This document shows, one piece after another, positions 1-7,770 of a stretch of DNA of 26,415 nucleotides. Every line of letters begins with the position of its first letter. The first letter of the stretch is position 1. The DNA comes from SAR86 cluster bacterium (lineage in GTDB: Bacteria > Pseudomonadota > Gammaproteobacteria > SAR86 > D2472): the NCBI GenBank assembly GCA_029248485.1, contig JAQWJG010000029.1:1-26415 (forward strand), in the 5' to 3' direction. Below the pieces are notes generated by a model. It was not told the DNA's origin. It saw only the letters and a list, made by a program, of their open reading frames with translations, and made no database searches. The translations under genes and the position numbers were made by a program.

Positions 1-1
1 G

Positions 2-343
2 ACCTATGACATGTGGCGAGCAATTAGACTTGTTGTAGATACTGGAATGCACTACTTTGATTGGAGCAGGCAAGATGCAATAAACTATTTTTTAGATAAT
101 TCTGCAAAAACTAAACAAGATGTTATGAATGAGGTTGATAGATATATCAATTGGCCTGGACAAGCTCTTGCATACAAAATTGGTCAGCTCAAAATACTTG
201 AACTGAGGACCAAGGCAGAATCTGAATTAGGCGATAACTTTGATATAAAGGATTTTCATCATGAAGTGCTTAAAAGAGGTGCCCTGCCATTAGATATTCT
301 TGAGGAATATATCATTCAATGGATTGAAGAAGAATCGAACTAA
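2..343 (+). CDS. DUF885 family protein, C-terminal part (5' end outside window)
   Basis: The reading frame is already open at base 2 and encodes T-Y-D before the first Met at base 11, so the gene starts upstream of the window. The visible ~113 residues match the C-terminal end of DUF885 proteins as I recall the family: an R-A-I-R-L-V-V-D-T-G stretch, then H-Y-F-D-W-S-R, E-V-D-R-Y-I-N-W-P-G-Q-A-L-A-Y-K-I-G, an L-R-x-x-A-E segment, and F-D-I-K-D-F-H near the end. Conserved His and Glu residues in this family suggest a metallopeptidase-like fold, but the function is not established and many members are predicted secreted lipoproteins; the signal region is not visible here. The stop overlaps the stop of the convergent DUF1285 gene by 4 bases. 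The family call is firm, the function unknown. Confidence 0.85.
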   Translation, partial: TYDMWRAIRLVVDTGMHYFDWSRQDAINYFLDNSAKTKQDVMNEVDRYINWPGQALAYKIGQLKILELRTKAESELGDNFDIKDFHHEVLKRGALPLDILEEYIIQWIEEESN

Positions 344-882
344 TCCTTTATCTGGCCCAATTCAAACATACAATCAAAGCTTTTAAGAGATAACATATTT
401 TCAGAGCCATGATCTTGCTTGAGAGCTATTTCGATTAATGAATAGTAAACTGAACGAGATATAAATCCTTCAATATTATTTCTTACATGCACAAATGGAA
501 TCTGCTCACCGCCAATTTGCTTAAGTTCTAGTTTATGGTCCTGGTCTAAGGGTATGGATAAGTCTAAATTTGTTTTTAAAATAATATTTTGATGATCTGA
601 ATCAATCTCATAATCAATGATCATGTATGGAGCTAAATCTACATTTACAAATACCTTCTCAACAGGAGTAACTAAATAATAATTACCATTCTCAAATTTT
701 AAAATTCTAGAGAATAAGATCTTCAATTTATCCCTGCCAATGATTGAACCCTGATAGAACCAATTGCCGTCCCTATCAATTTTCATCTCGACGCCCTCAC
801 ACAAATCTGGATTCCAAAGATGCACAGGAGGATATTTATCCTCAATTGAGTTTACAGATTGAAGTAGATCAGAGAAGTCCAT
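340..882 (-). CDS. DUF1285 family protein
   Basis: A 180-residue soluble protein of unknown function. The N-terminal third carries the family's recognisable pattern: P-P-V-H-L-W-N-P near residue 18, then I-D-R-D-G-N-W-F-Y-Q-G-S and I-I-G-R, followed by L-F-S-R-I-L and Y-Y-L-V-T-P-V-E-K-V. The length is usual for the family. It is the last gene of a leftward run; its ATG at 882 lies inside the end of the LysE-type gene (14-base overlap), so it is probably translationally coupled. It has no signal peptide or membrane segment that I can see. It ends tail to tail with the DUF885 gene. Function is not assigned; the family call is confident. Confidence 0.85.
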   Translation of the reverse strand: MDFSDLLQSVNSIEDKYPPVHLWNPDLCEGVEMKIDRDGNWFYQGSIIGRDKLKILFSRILKFENGNYYLVTPVEKVFVNVDLAPYMIIDYEIDSDHQNIILKTNLDLSIPLDQDHKLELKQIGGEQIPFVHVRNNIEGFISRSVYYSLIEIALKQDHGSENMLSLKSFDCMFELGQIKD

Positions 883-1483
883 ATAAAGTTTGGAGTAAAA
901 TTAATAATCCTAATCCTGCAATAAACACTGATGAAGTCAACTGGATATTATCAGAATGCTTATTAAATATATCACCCAGTGAGTCATGGGTTAATGCGTA
1001 AGTAACAAAAGAAAACCATGCTGCAGTAATTAATGGAAAATATAACAAATAGATGATGGACATTAACGAGCTTGGATCAAGATTTATAAAAGAGAACAAA
1101 GAAACTGTAAATAAAAATGCTTTTATATTCAGTAAATTAGTAACCAAACCAATAATAAAAGGATTTTTAAAAAAGACCTTTGATTCATCTTCATCAGATG
1201 TGGATGATTTTTTTAAAATAAAAAAGCTAATTCCAAGATAAAGTAAATATAGGGCTCCTAAACATTTAACAAAAAACTTAGCTTCTTCAGAGCTGTATAT
1301 TAATAATGTAATTCCAGAAATAGCAAAAAAACAGTGTATAAATATACCAAAACCAATGCCTAGAGCTGTAAGAATTCCTTGGGCTCTGCCTTTAGCAAAC
1401 GATTGATGAAAAATAATGGCAGTATCTGGACCAGGTGACATTACGGCTAATAAATGAGCTAAAGCTGCTGAAAAGAAGATCAT
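869..1483 (-). CDS. LysE/RhtB-type amino acid exporter
   Basis: A 204-residue, strongly hydrophobic protein with about six membrane segments, the usual size and topology for the LysE/RhtB superfamily. The family signature S-P-G-P-D-T lies at residues 16-21 at the end of the first helix, followed by a G-R-A-Q-G segment and a G-I-G-F-G-I-F-I-H helix. Known members export amino acids such as lysine, homoserine, threonine or cysteine across the inner membrane; which substrate applies here cannot be told from the sequence. The ATG at 1483 overlaps the murB stop in an ATGA arrangement (4 bases), and the 3' end overlaps the DUF1285 start by 14 bases, so it belongs to the leftward operon. Its presence among envelope genes looks like a lineage-specific insertion. 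Confidence 0.88.
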   Translation of the reverse strand: MIFFSAALAHLLAVMSPGPDTAIIFHQSFAKGRAQGILTALGIGFGIFIHCFFAISGITLLIYSSEEAKFFVKCLGALYLLYLGISFFILKKSSTSDEDESKVFFKNPFIIGLVTNLLNIKAFLFTVSLFSFINLDPSSLMSIIYLLYFPLITAAWFSFVTYALTHDSLGDIFNKHSDNIQLTSSVFIAGLGLLILLQTLYGLL

Positions 1484-2442
1484 GATGAAATAATCTCAGG
1501 CTCTATTTCTAATTGAACATTAAATTTATTAAATATTTTGATTCGAATCTGATCTAGTAAATTCTTTACATCATCAAATGATGCTTTGCCATTATTGATG
1601 AGTACAAGTGAGTGATTCTCATAGATACGTAAAGTTTCAGGGATGCTTAATTCAGGCTTGATAAGCTCGATTAATCTAGCTGCGCTCAATTTAGTCATTC
1701 CGTTATCTTGCTTCCACCTATGCCCAATTAAAAAATTTCTATCAAAATCATTCGTTTCCACTAAAGGGTTTTTAAATATGCTGCCAACATTTGGCTCTAA
1801 TTGCGGATCAGGTAATCTAGAGTTTCTTATATTTTTTACAGACTCAGAAAGCGATTGTGGGGTAAGAGATTTTGTATCAATAGCATTGTGTACTAAATAA
1901 TTAGCTAAAGCTGGGTAACTTAGATTGGGCTCAAAAGTTTTATGAAAAATAAAATTAACTTTTAAAATAATATAATTTTTTGATTTAAATATTGAATTGC
2001 GATATTCAAATTTGCATTGCTCTCTTTCAATAGTTTCTTGCTGCTGTGTAAGCAAATTAAAGCATTCAACACTATGAATAAATGAACTGATCTCAACTCC
2101 ATATGCGCCAATATTTTGGACAGGTGCAGCACCCACAGATCCAGGAATATGAGTTAAATTTTCTACTCCGTATAAATTATTATTTAAGCAGTATTCAATA
2201 AAATCAGCCCAATCCACTCCCCCACCAACTGAAAGGTAATCTTCATACATTTTTATATCTTTAAAATTAACTTGAACAATGGTTTTATTGATATCTTTGT
2301 TAAGTATTACATTTGTACAAGCGCCAAGAATTAATATCGAGTTATCTTTGATTGCATCTATTTCAGACAAATCCTCTGAAGTATCTATGCTTAAGAAATT
2401 TTTCGCATTTACTGTTAAACCAAAAGAATTAGAAATAAGCAT
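1480..2442 (-). CDS. murB: UDP-N-acetylenolpyruvoylglucosamine reductase (MurB)
   Basis: MurB reduces UDP-GlcNAc-enolpyruvate to UDP-MurNAc with NADPH and FAD, the second committed step of cytoplasmic peptidoglycan precursor synthesis. Visible features are the FAD-binding stretch L-G-A-C-T-N-V (usually L-G-x-G-S/T-N), V-G-G-G-V-D-W, the I-P-G-S-V-G-A-A-P-V-Q-N-I-G-A-Y-G core, the catalytic Y-R-N-S arginine, and N-V-G-S-I-F-K-N-P holding the proton-donor serine; the C-terminal L-E-I-E-P-E supplies the last active-site Glu. About 320 residues fits the type I enzyme. I chose ATG at 2442, two bases after the kdsB stop; an upstream in-frame TTG at 2448 would overlap that stop and cannot be excluded. 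The Cys in L-G-A-C-T-N is unusual. It is followed by the LysE gene with an ATGA overlap. Confidence 0.95.
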   Translation of the reverse strand: MLISNSFGLTVNAKNFLSIDTSEDLSEIDAIKDNSILILGACTNVILNKDINKTIVQVNFKDIKMYEDYLSVGGGVDWADFIEYCLNNNLYGVENLTHIPGSVGAAPVQNIGAYGVEISSFIHSVECFNLLTQQQETIEREQCKFEYRNSIFKSKNYIILKVNFIFHKTFEPNLSYPALANYLVHNAIDTKSLTPQSLSESVKNIRNSRLPDPQLEPNVGSIFKNPLVETNDFDRNFLIGHRWKQDNGMTKLSAARLIELIKPELSIPETLRIYENHSLVLINNGKASFDDVKNLLDQIRIKIFNKFNVQLEIEPEIISS

Positions 2443-2444
2443 AA

Positions 2445-3182
2445 TCAATCATTTTTCTTAGCAAATGCTATCGCGGCTTCTAAGTCTTCAGGAGTATCAA
2501 TACCAATAGGAGCGTCGCATTTAAAATCTTGGACAAAGATATCAAATCCATTATCTAAAAAACGTAATTGTTCTAATTTCTCAGACTCTTCATTTGCAGT
2601 TGGCTTGAGCGCACTTAATGCTTGAAGAGTTTTGTTGGTGTAAGCGTATATACCAAGATGCTTCAAATGGTTTTGCGAAACTGGGTTAGATGAGTTTGGT
2701 ATAACGGATCTTGAAAAGTACATTGCTGTTTTTGAAACTGATCTAACAACTTTCACCTCATGAGGGCTATTGAAATCCATATTCTCTGTAAATTTAATGC
2801 ATGCTGTTGATATGGGAACATCATCACTTAAAAGCATAGGTAGTTGATTAATAATCTCTAAAGGCATGAAGGGCTCATCGCCCTGAAGATTAACAATTGG
2901 GATATCGTCCGGCAACCTCAGTGTTTTTGCAGCTTCAGCAATTCTATCCATGCCTGAAATATGATCTGATGCAGTCATCACGACATTCGCACCACAGGAT
3001 CTGCAGTGGTCTGCTATATCGGTGCTATCAGTTGCAATATAAACACTTGCAGCATTGGAAGAATTGGCTAAATCTATGATGCGAGAAATTACAGTCCGCT
3101 CGTTAATCAGCGCTAATGGTTTATTAGGTAAACGAGTAGAGCCTGCCCTAGCCGGGACAATAATTACAAAAGAATCAGTCAT
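2445..3182 (-). CDS. kdsB: 3-deoxy-manno-octulosonate cytidylyltransferase (CMP-Kdo synthetase)
   Basis: KdsB activates Kdo with CTP to CMP-Kdo, the donor for the inner core sugar of lipopolysaccharide, in the cytoplasm. The 245-residue length matches E. coli KdsB. Visible motifs are P-A-R-A-G-S-T-R-L-P-N-K-P-L (residues 10-23) for nucleotide binding, A-T-D-S at about 50, S-D-H-I-S-G-M-D-R near 72-80 (most relatives have G-T-D-R), V-N-L-Q-G-D-E-P (97-104), H-L-G-I-Y-A-Y, E-K-L-E-Q-L-R, and G-I-D-T-P-E-D-L near the end. The ATG at 3182 overlaps the end of the Trm112-like gene by 8 bases. The order lpxK-ycaR-kdsB-murB is well known in gammaproteobacteria, which supports all four calls. Confidence 0.96.
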   Translation of the reverse strand: MTDSFVIIVPARAGSTRLPNKPLALINERTVISRIIDLANSSNAASVYIATDSTDIADHCRSCGANVVMTASDHISGMDRIAEAAKTLRLPDDIPIVNLQGDEPFMPLEIINQLPMLLSDDVPISTACIKFTENMDFNSPHEVKVVRSVSKTAMYFSRSVIPNSSNPVSQNHLKHLGIYAYTNKTLQALSALKPTANEESEKLEQLRFLDNGFDIFVQDFKCDAPIGIDTPEDLEAAIAFAKKND

Positions 3183-3339
3183 TCAAGGAAAAAATTCTTT
3201 CCTCTATCATTCTAGGGATATCGTCTTCAACTGGATAGCCAATATTGCACTGGGGGCACTCCAAATGATTCTCTTTATCAATCAATTTAGACTTGCATCT
3301 AATGCATCCCATAATATTTAAAATATCTTTATCTATCAT
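3175..3339 (-). CDS. Trm112-like / YcaR-type small zinc-ribbon protein
   Basis: A 54-residue protein that I translated by hand from ATG at 3339 to TGA at 3175. It carries four cysteines, C12-x2-C15 and C28-x2-C31, in G-C-I-R-C-K and E-C-P-Q-C-N contexts, followed by G-Y-P-V-E-D-D-I-P-R-M. That C-terminal pattern is typical of the Trm112/UPF0434 (YcaR) family. E. coli ycaR sits between lpxK and kdsB, and this gene sits exactly there. It overlaps the end of the msbA-lpxK fusion gene by 11 bases and the start of kdsB by 8, so coupled translation is likely. Trm112 proteins activate methyltransferases in eukaryotes; the bacterial role is not established. It is easily missed because of its size and double overlap. 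Confidence 0.92.
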   Translation of the reverse strand: MIDKDILNIMGCIRCKSKLIDKENHLECPQCNIGYPVEDDIPRMIEERIFSLND

Positions 3340-6085
3340 TTAGCTTCTCCTCGAGTCTATCAATAAATTGTGATTCTATTTTAGGTTCAATGCTAAGGTA
3401 CCAAATCTTAGAATTATTGAAATGCTTGCACTTAGCAGCATCTTTCTCAGTCATTAATATAGGAAGGTGGTCAAGAAAATAGAGGTCCCTTTTGTTGTAT
3501 TTGTGATGATCTGGAAATGGATTTTTATCAAACTCAAAGCCAAGCCTTAACAGCAGATCAAAAAACCTATTTGGATTGCCTACACCTGCGATTGCATGAA
3601 CTTGATTATGCATTGGCCACTTATCAACTGAGTACTCTTTGCCTGAATTTAAGTGAATAAATTTAGCAGGGCTAAGGGTCATTAAAATCTCATCAGCCTC
3701 TGTTGGACCGCCGTTATTAACAATAAAATCAACCTCAGATAATCTAGATTTAGGTTCTCTTAGGGGTCCAGCGGGAAAAGCAAGGCCATTTCCAAGTCTT
3801 CTCGCGCCATCAATGACGGCAATTTCAATATCTCTACCCATTGAGTAATGCTGCAATCCATCATCAGAAATAATAACGTCAACCTCATGTTTTTCTTGCA
3901 GTTTTTTTGCTGCTCTGGATCTATTTTTATCAATGAAAAAAGGGATATTTAATTTTGCTAAAATTTGAGCCTCATCGCCTGTTTGCTTGTATGTAGTTTC
4001 AGAGGTCACTTCAAGTGTTCCAGAGTACTTGCCGCCATAGCCTCTACTAACTAATCCTGGTTTAAACCCCCGTTTTTGTAACTCCATTGCAATAAATTTT
4101 ACCAAGGGGGTTTTTCCTGTTCCACCCATAGAAATATTACCAACTACAACAATAGGTTTAGGTGAAGTCCAGACTTTCTTGGGGTTTTTAATATAAGAAT
4201 TCCTCCGCGCCTTAACCAAAGTAGAAAATAAAAAAGTTAAAGGCGCTAAAATATATAGCCAAAAACTTTTGTTATACCATGCATCAATTAGATAACCTTG
4301 CTGAGTTGGTTCTTCTGTAAATGTAGGCAGATATTCCTGGCGAGAAGATTTCCCTGATTTTTTTTGTGGATCTGTGGAGTCGTGAAATTTATTTTGATAA
4401 AGACCTTTATATATACCATCATGATCAATTAATTCAGAGTGAGTGCCTGATTCGGCAACAGAGCCATTATCTAGAACTAAGATCTTATCGGCATTTTCAA
4501 TCGTCGTAAGTCTATGGGCAATAACAATGGTTGTTCTATTATTTATTAATTGTTCGATTGCCTCTTGGACAATTAGCTCAGACTCATTATCCAAAGCTGA
4601 AGTAGCCTCATCCAAAATAATGATTGGTGAATCTTTGTAAAATGCCCTAGCAATTGCAAGTCTTTGGCGTTGACCGCCAGACAGCAAAACGCCGTCATCT
4701 CCAATCTCTGATTTAAATCCCTCAGGAAGTTTTGAAATAAACTCATTACAGCCAGAAATCTCAGCCGCCTCTTTTAATTTTTGTTCATCTATATCACTAT
4801 CGCCATAAGCAATATTTTTCTCAATTGTGTCATTAAATAAAGTTGGCGATTGATTAACTATTGAGATAGATTTTCGAAGGTGGCTAAGCTGGTAATCAAG
4901 TATGCTCACATCATCTATTGAAATATCTCCTGAATAATCAGAGTAAAATCTTGAAATTAAATTAGCGATGGTAGATTTCCCAGATCCAGATTTTCCCACA
5001 ATCGCGACTGTTTCATTTTGCCTAATCTCAAAATTTAAATTAGCTAAAACGGATTCTTGGGAATTGTATGAAAAGGAAACATCAGAAAACTTAATATTCC
5101 CTAAAATATTTGTATCCACCTCGCCTTCGTCGTCTTCTTCTTTTGCATCTAGTTGATCAAATATTTCAACAGCAGCAGCTAACCCTTTTTGAATAACAGC
5201 ATTAATGTTTGAGAGCTGTCTAATTGGCTTAGCCATCAATCCAGCTGCAGTTATAAAAGCAACAAAATCCTCAGCATTAAGCTCTATACCCAACTGGGAG
5301 CCCAATGCAAAATAGGCAACTATAGATAATGAAATTGAAACCAAAAGCTGAATAATTGGTGTTGCCAAATTACTGGTAGCTTCAAGTTTTAAATTTTGAT
5401 TTTTATTAGAGGCATTAGCAGCAAAGAATCTATCCTTTTCATATTTTTCAGCACTAAATGACTTGATTTCAAGATTACCATCAACGGCTTCAGAGGCAAG
5501 ATGTGTTACATCGCCCATTGCGGTTTGAATGGTTTTAGCTAATTTTCTTAACCGTCGACCAGCGACATAAACTATTAAAGCTATAAAAGGTGTGGTTATT
5601 AATAACAATAAGGTTAACTTCCAATTTAAAGTAAGCATATATGCAAGCAAACCAACAAGAAGAAATCCTTCTCTTACAAATGTCTTAATTGCATTAGAGG
5701 CCGCGCCTGAAACTTGAGTTGTAGTAAAAGTAATTCTATTAATCAGTTGACCTGATTGATTTTGATCAAAAAAATTTTTAGGTAGATTAATCAATTTGGA
5801 GAAAAGCTCTGATCGAAGATCGTGAACAATGCCAAATCCTACTCTAGACATAAAATAGTTACCGATAAAAAACCCAGCGCCCCTTCCAATTGCAATAAAA
5901 ATTAGAGCCAAGACAAGATAGATGCTGAAGTCATCTTGATCAGAATTGATATATTCAATAATTCTTCTAATCCATTCAACAGCTGCAATATCAGCAGAAG
6001 CAAAAAGAATAAACCCAAAGATGCTTAAGATAAATGAAAATTTAAATCTAAAAGTATACGAAAATAATCTTTTCAAAGGATTCAT
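3329..6085 (-). CDS. msbA-lpxK: Fusion of lipid A flippase MsbA and tetraacyldisaccharide 4'-kinase LpxK
   Basis: One 918-residue frame holds two complete proteins. Residues 1-~570 are a full ABC half-transporter of the MsbA type: a six-helix membrane domain (about 15-300) and an ATPase with Walker A G-K-S-G-S-G-K-S-T (364-372), Q-loop Q412, signature L-S-G-G-Q (468-472), Walker B I-I-I-L-D-E (488-493) and H-loop H524. A hydrophilic Lys/Ser/Thr/Pro-rich linker (about 570-595) leads into LpxK: a membrane-anchoring N-terminus (W603 to about 625), P-loop G-N-I-S-M-G-G-T-G-K-T-P (649-660), S-R-G-Y-G-G (680-685), D-D-G-L-Q-H (741-746), and M-T-E-K-D-A-A-K (878-885). LpxK phosphorylates the lipid A disaccharide on the cytoplasmic face of the inner membrane and MsbA flips the product. 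I see no start codon near the LpxK boundary. The ATG is 2 bases after the exbD stop. Confidence 0.95.
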   Translation of the reverse strand: MNPLKRLFSYTFRFKFSFILSIFGFILFASADIAAVEWIRRIIEYINSDQDDFSIYLVLALIFIAIGRGAGFFIGNYFMSRVGFGIVHDLRSELFSKLINLPKNFFDQNQSGQLINRITFTTTQVSGAASNAIKTFVREGFLLVGLLAYMLTLNWKLTLLLLITTPFIALIVYVAGRRLRKLAKTIQTAMGDVTHLASEAVDGNLEIKSFSAEKYEKDRFFAANASNKNQNLKLEATSNLATPIIQLLVSISLSIVAYFALGSQLGIELNAEDFVAFITAAGLMAKPIRQLSNINAVIQKGLAAAVEIFDQLDAKEEDDEGEVDTNILGNIKFSDVSFSYNSQESVLANLNFEIRQNETVAIVGKSGSGKSTIANLISRFYSDYSGDISIDDVSILDYQLSHLRKSISIVNQSPTLFNDTIEKNIAYGDSDIDEQKLKEAAEISGCNEFISKLPEGFKSEIGDDGVLLSGGQRQRLAIARAFYKDSPIIILDEATSALDNESELIVQEAIEQLINNRTTIVIAHRLTTIENADKILVLDNGSVAESGTHSELIDHDGIYKGLYQNKFHDSTDPQKKSGKSSRQEYLPTFTEEPTQQGYLIDAWYNKSFWLYILAPLTFLFSTLVKARRNSYIKNPKKVWTSPKPIVVVGNISMGGTGKTPLVKFIAMELQKRGFKPGLVSRGYGGKYSGTLEVTSETTYKQTGDEAQILAKLNIPFFIDKNRSRAAKKLQEKHEVDVIISDDGLQHYSMGRDIEIAVIDGARRLGNGLAFPAGPLREPKSRLSEVDFIVNNGGPTEADEILMTLSPAKFIHLNSGKEYSVDKWPMHNQVHAIAGVGNPNRFFDLLLRLGFEFDKNPFPDHHKYNKRDLYFLDHLPILMTEKDAAKCKHFNNSKIWYLSIEPKIESQFIDRLEEKLNDR

Positions 6086-6087
6086 GA

Positions 6088-6492
6088 CTAATCAGTATAA
6101 GTTTTAATCTGTATGTTTTGAAATCCCAGCGCTTGAAGACCATCCATTAAACTAATTACCCATACATGAAAAGCTTTGCTTTCAATTGAAAGAACGACCA
6201 CTTCCGACTTAGAAAAGGTAGAACCAACCCCTGCAAGCAACTTATCGATCTCGGACATAGTGAATTCTTGATTGTCGACTATGAATACCCCAGATTCTAG
6301 CAAAATAATATTCTGAGAGTTATTTGATAATGATGATGCAAAGGATTCAGATTCAGGCAGATCAAGGGTTAGGTATTGATTTGTCTCAATCTTTGAGGTG
6401 ACGACAAAAAAGATAACAAGCAAAAAGACAATATCAATTAATGGTGTAATTTCAACAGAGAGAGCCCGCTCTTTGTCCTTATAAAACTTCAT
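6088..6492 (-). CDS. exbD: ExbD/TolR family biopolymer transport protein
   Basis: A 134-residue protein with a short cytoplasmic N-terminus, one membrane helix and a periplasmic domain, the ExbD/TolR layout. The helix begins with the family's proton-path signature [15 protein letters not shown] (about residues 15-29), with the essential Asp in it. With ExbB it forms an inner-membrane motor that passes proton-motive force to a periplasmic partner. The partner (TonB, TolA or another protein) is not encoded in this window, so the energised process is unknown. It overlaps exbB by 4 bases (ATGA) and lies 2 bases before the msbA-lpxK fusion. In Pseudomonas-like genomes an exbB-exbD pair also precedes lpxK, so the placement is ancestral rather than accidental. 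Confidence 0.92.
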   Translation of the reverse strand: MKFYKDKERALSVEITPLIDIVFLLVIFFVVTSKIETNQYLTLDLPESESFASSLSNNSQNIILLESGVFIVDNQEFTMSEIDKLLAGVGSTFSKSEVVVLSIESKAFHVWVISLMDGLQALGFQNIQIKTYTD

Positions 6493-7091
6493 TTTTTATA
6501 TAGAAAATCTAAAAAAATAGATGTGTTAGCTTGTAAAATTGACATAAGAATTACAGTTTTCTGCTCAAAGTATCTATAAAAAACTATAGCTGGGACTGCA
6601 ATTATTAAACCAAAAGCAGTAGTGATCAAAGCTTCTGAAATTCCTGCTGCAAGTAAATCAGTATTTGCAGATCCATTAACATCAATGTTACTAAAAACAG
6701 TAATCATCCCAACAACTGTCCCCAAAAGACCAAGCAGAGGGCTAATGCTTGCAATGGTACTGAGCATGGATAAGTTTCGTTCCAGAACCAGTTTAATTTC
6801 AGAAGCCTTCTCCTCAGCTTTAATTTCAACAAATTCCCTTGGATTTAATCGATACTGATAACAATGTTGAAGCAAGTCACCCAATTGGGAGGTGACTGCT
6901 ATTTCTTGCTGATTTTGAGTATGAAAAGAATCTTTCTGAATCAAATTTTGTGCCTGTCTTAATAAGCCCTTAGGGGCAACCAGCCTTCTTTGAAGAAACC
7001 AAAGTCTCTCAAGCACTATTGAAATGAGTAAAATTGAGCACACAAGCAACGGCCAGATAAACCACCCACCAGATATTAATAAATTATTCAT
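6489..7091 (-). CDS. exbB: ExbB/TolQ/MotA family proton channel protein
   Basis: A 200-residue membrane protein with three helices: about 8-30, 108-132 and 145-172. The conserved block [16 protein letters not shown] lies in the second helix, and a [19 protein letters not shown] segment forms the third; both are hallmarks of ExbB/TolQ. The large loop between helices 1 and 2 is cytoplasmic in known relatives. It forms the channel half of the motor with ExbD, which it overlaps by 4 bases. Its ATG lies one base after the lolD stop. Whether it works with TonB, Tol or another system cannot be decided here; position by lpxK is shared with other gammaproteobacteria. Confidence 0.93.
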   Translation of the reverse strand: MNNLLISGGWFIWPLLVCSILLISIVLERLWFLQRRLVAPKGLLRQAQNLIQKDSFHTQNQQEIAVTSQLGDLLQHCYQYRLNPREFVEIKAEEKASEIKLVLERNLSMLSTIASISPLLGLLGTVVGMITVFSNIDVNGSANTDLLAAGISEALITTAFGLIIAVPAIVFYRYFEQKTVILMSILQANTSIFLDFLYKK

Positions 7092-7092
7092 C

Positions 7093-7770
7093 TTATGCTG
7101 ACTTCAAGTCTCCATTCTCTATGCGAAATACTGCATCCAGTTTACCAGCATAATTTAAATCATGAGTTGCAACCAAAATACCTATATTATGTTTTTTAGC
7201 CAATTTAATAGTTAAGTTTTGTATTACCTCAGCATTCTCTTGATCTAAATTACCTGTGGGCTCATCCATGAGTATGAACTTTGGCTCATGAACAACTGCT
7301 CTGGCAATAGCGACACGCTGTCTCTCCCCTCCTGATAGCATATAGGGATAATTATTTTGCAGTTCAGAAATACCAAGCTCTCCAAGAATTTGCATAATTT
7401 TTTCTGAATTTTCTTCATCACTGTTATTGTGAGCGATCTTAAAAACCAAATTACAATTCTCGAACACAGTTAAATCATCCAATAAATAATGAAATTGATA
7501 GGCATATCCAAATAATTGACTTCTCATTAAATTAAAATTTTTGGCATTGTCCGAAGATAAATTAATATCATTAAAGTGTATGTTGCCCTGATCAGGCAGC
7601 TCTAAGCCTGCAAGGATTTGCAAAAGAGTTGTTTTTCCGCTTCCAGATGAGCCAACAACACCAATAGCATCTCCTTCTGAAATTTCTATTGAGATATTTG
7701 AAAGAACATCAGTAGAGTGACCACCAGATTCATAAGTTTTGTAAATATTTGAAGCTGCAAGTTTATTCAT
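7093..7770 (-). CDS. lolD: Lipoprotein-releasing system ATP-binding protein LolD
   Basis: A 225-residue ABC ATPase without membrane segments. Walker A is G-S-S-G-S-G-K-T-T (40-48), the signature L-S-G-G-E-R-Q-R is at 145-152, Walker [12 protein letters not shown] at 166-176, and the switch His at 203 (A-T-H-D). The T-G-N-L-D variant after Walker B is typical of the LolD/MacB branch. It should power release of outer-membrane lipoproteins from the inner membrane to LolA, together with the FtsX-type permease encoded immediately upstream, whose end it overlaps by 8 bases. Length and neighbour both fit LolD; the related FtsE or MacB assignments are unlikely in this context. Confidence 0.93.
   Translation of the reverse strand: MNKLAASNIYKTYESGGHSTDVLSNISIEISEGDAIGVVGSSGSGKTTLLQILAGLELPDQGNIHFNDINLSSDNAKNFNLMRSQLFGYAYQFHYLLDDLTVFENCNLVFKIAHNNSDEENSEKIMQILGELGISELQNNYPYMLSGGERQRVAIARAVVHEPKFILMDEPTGNLDQENAEVIQNLTIKLAKKHNIGILVATHDLNYAGKLDAVFRIENGDLKSA

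Noticed and set aside
744..1001. Open frames on the plus strand opposite DUF1285, LysE and MurB
   Set aside because: They lie fully antisense to well-recognised genes, with no family resemblance or start signals.
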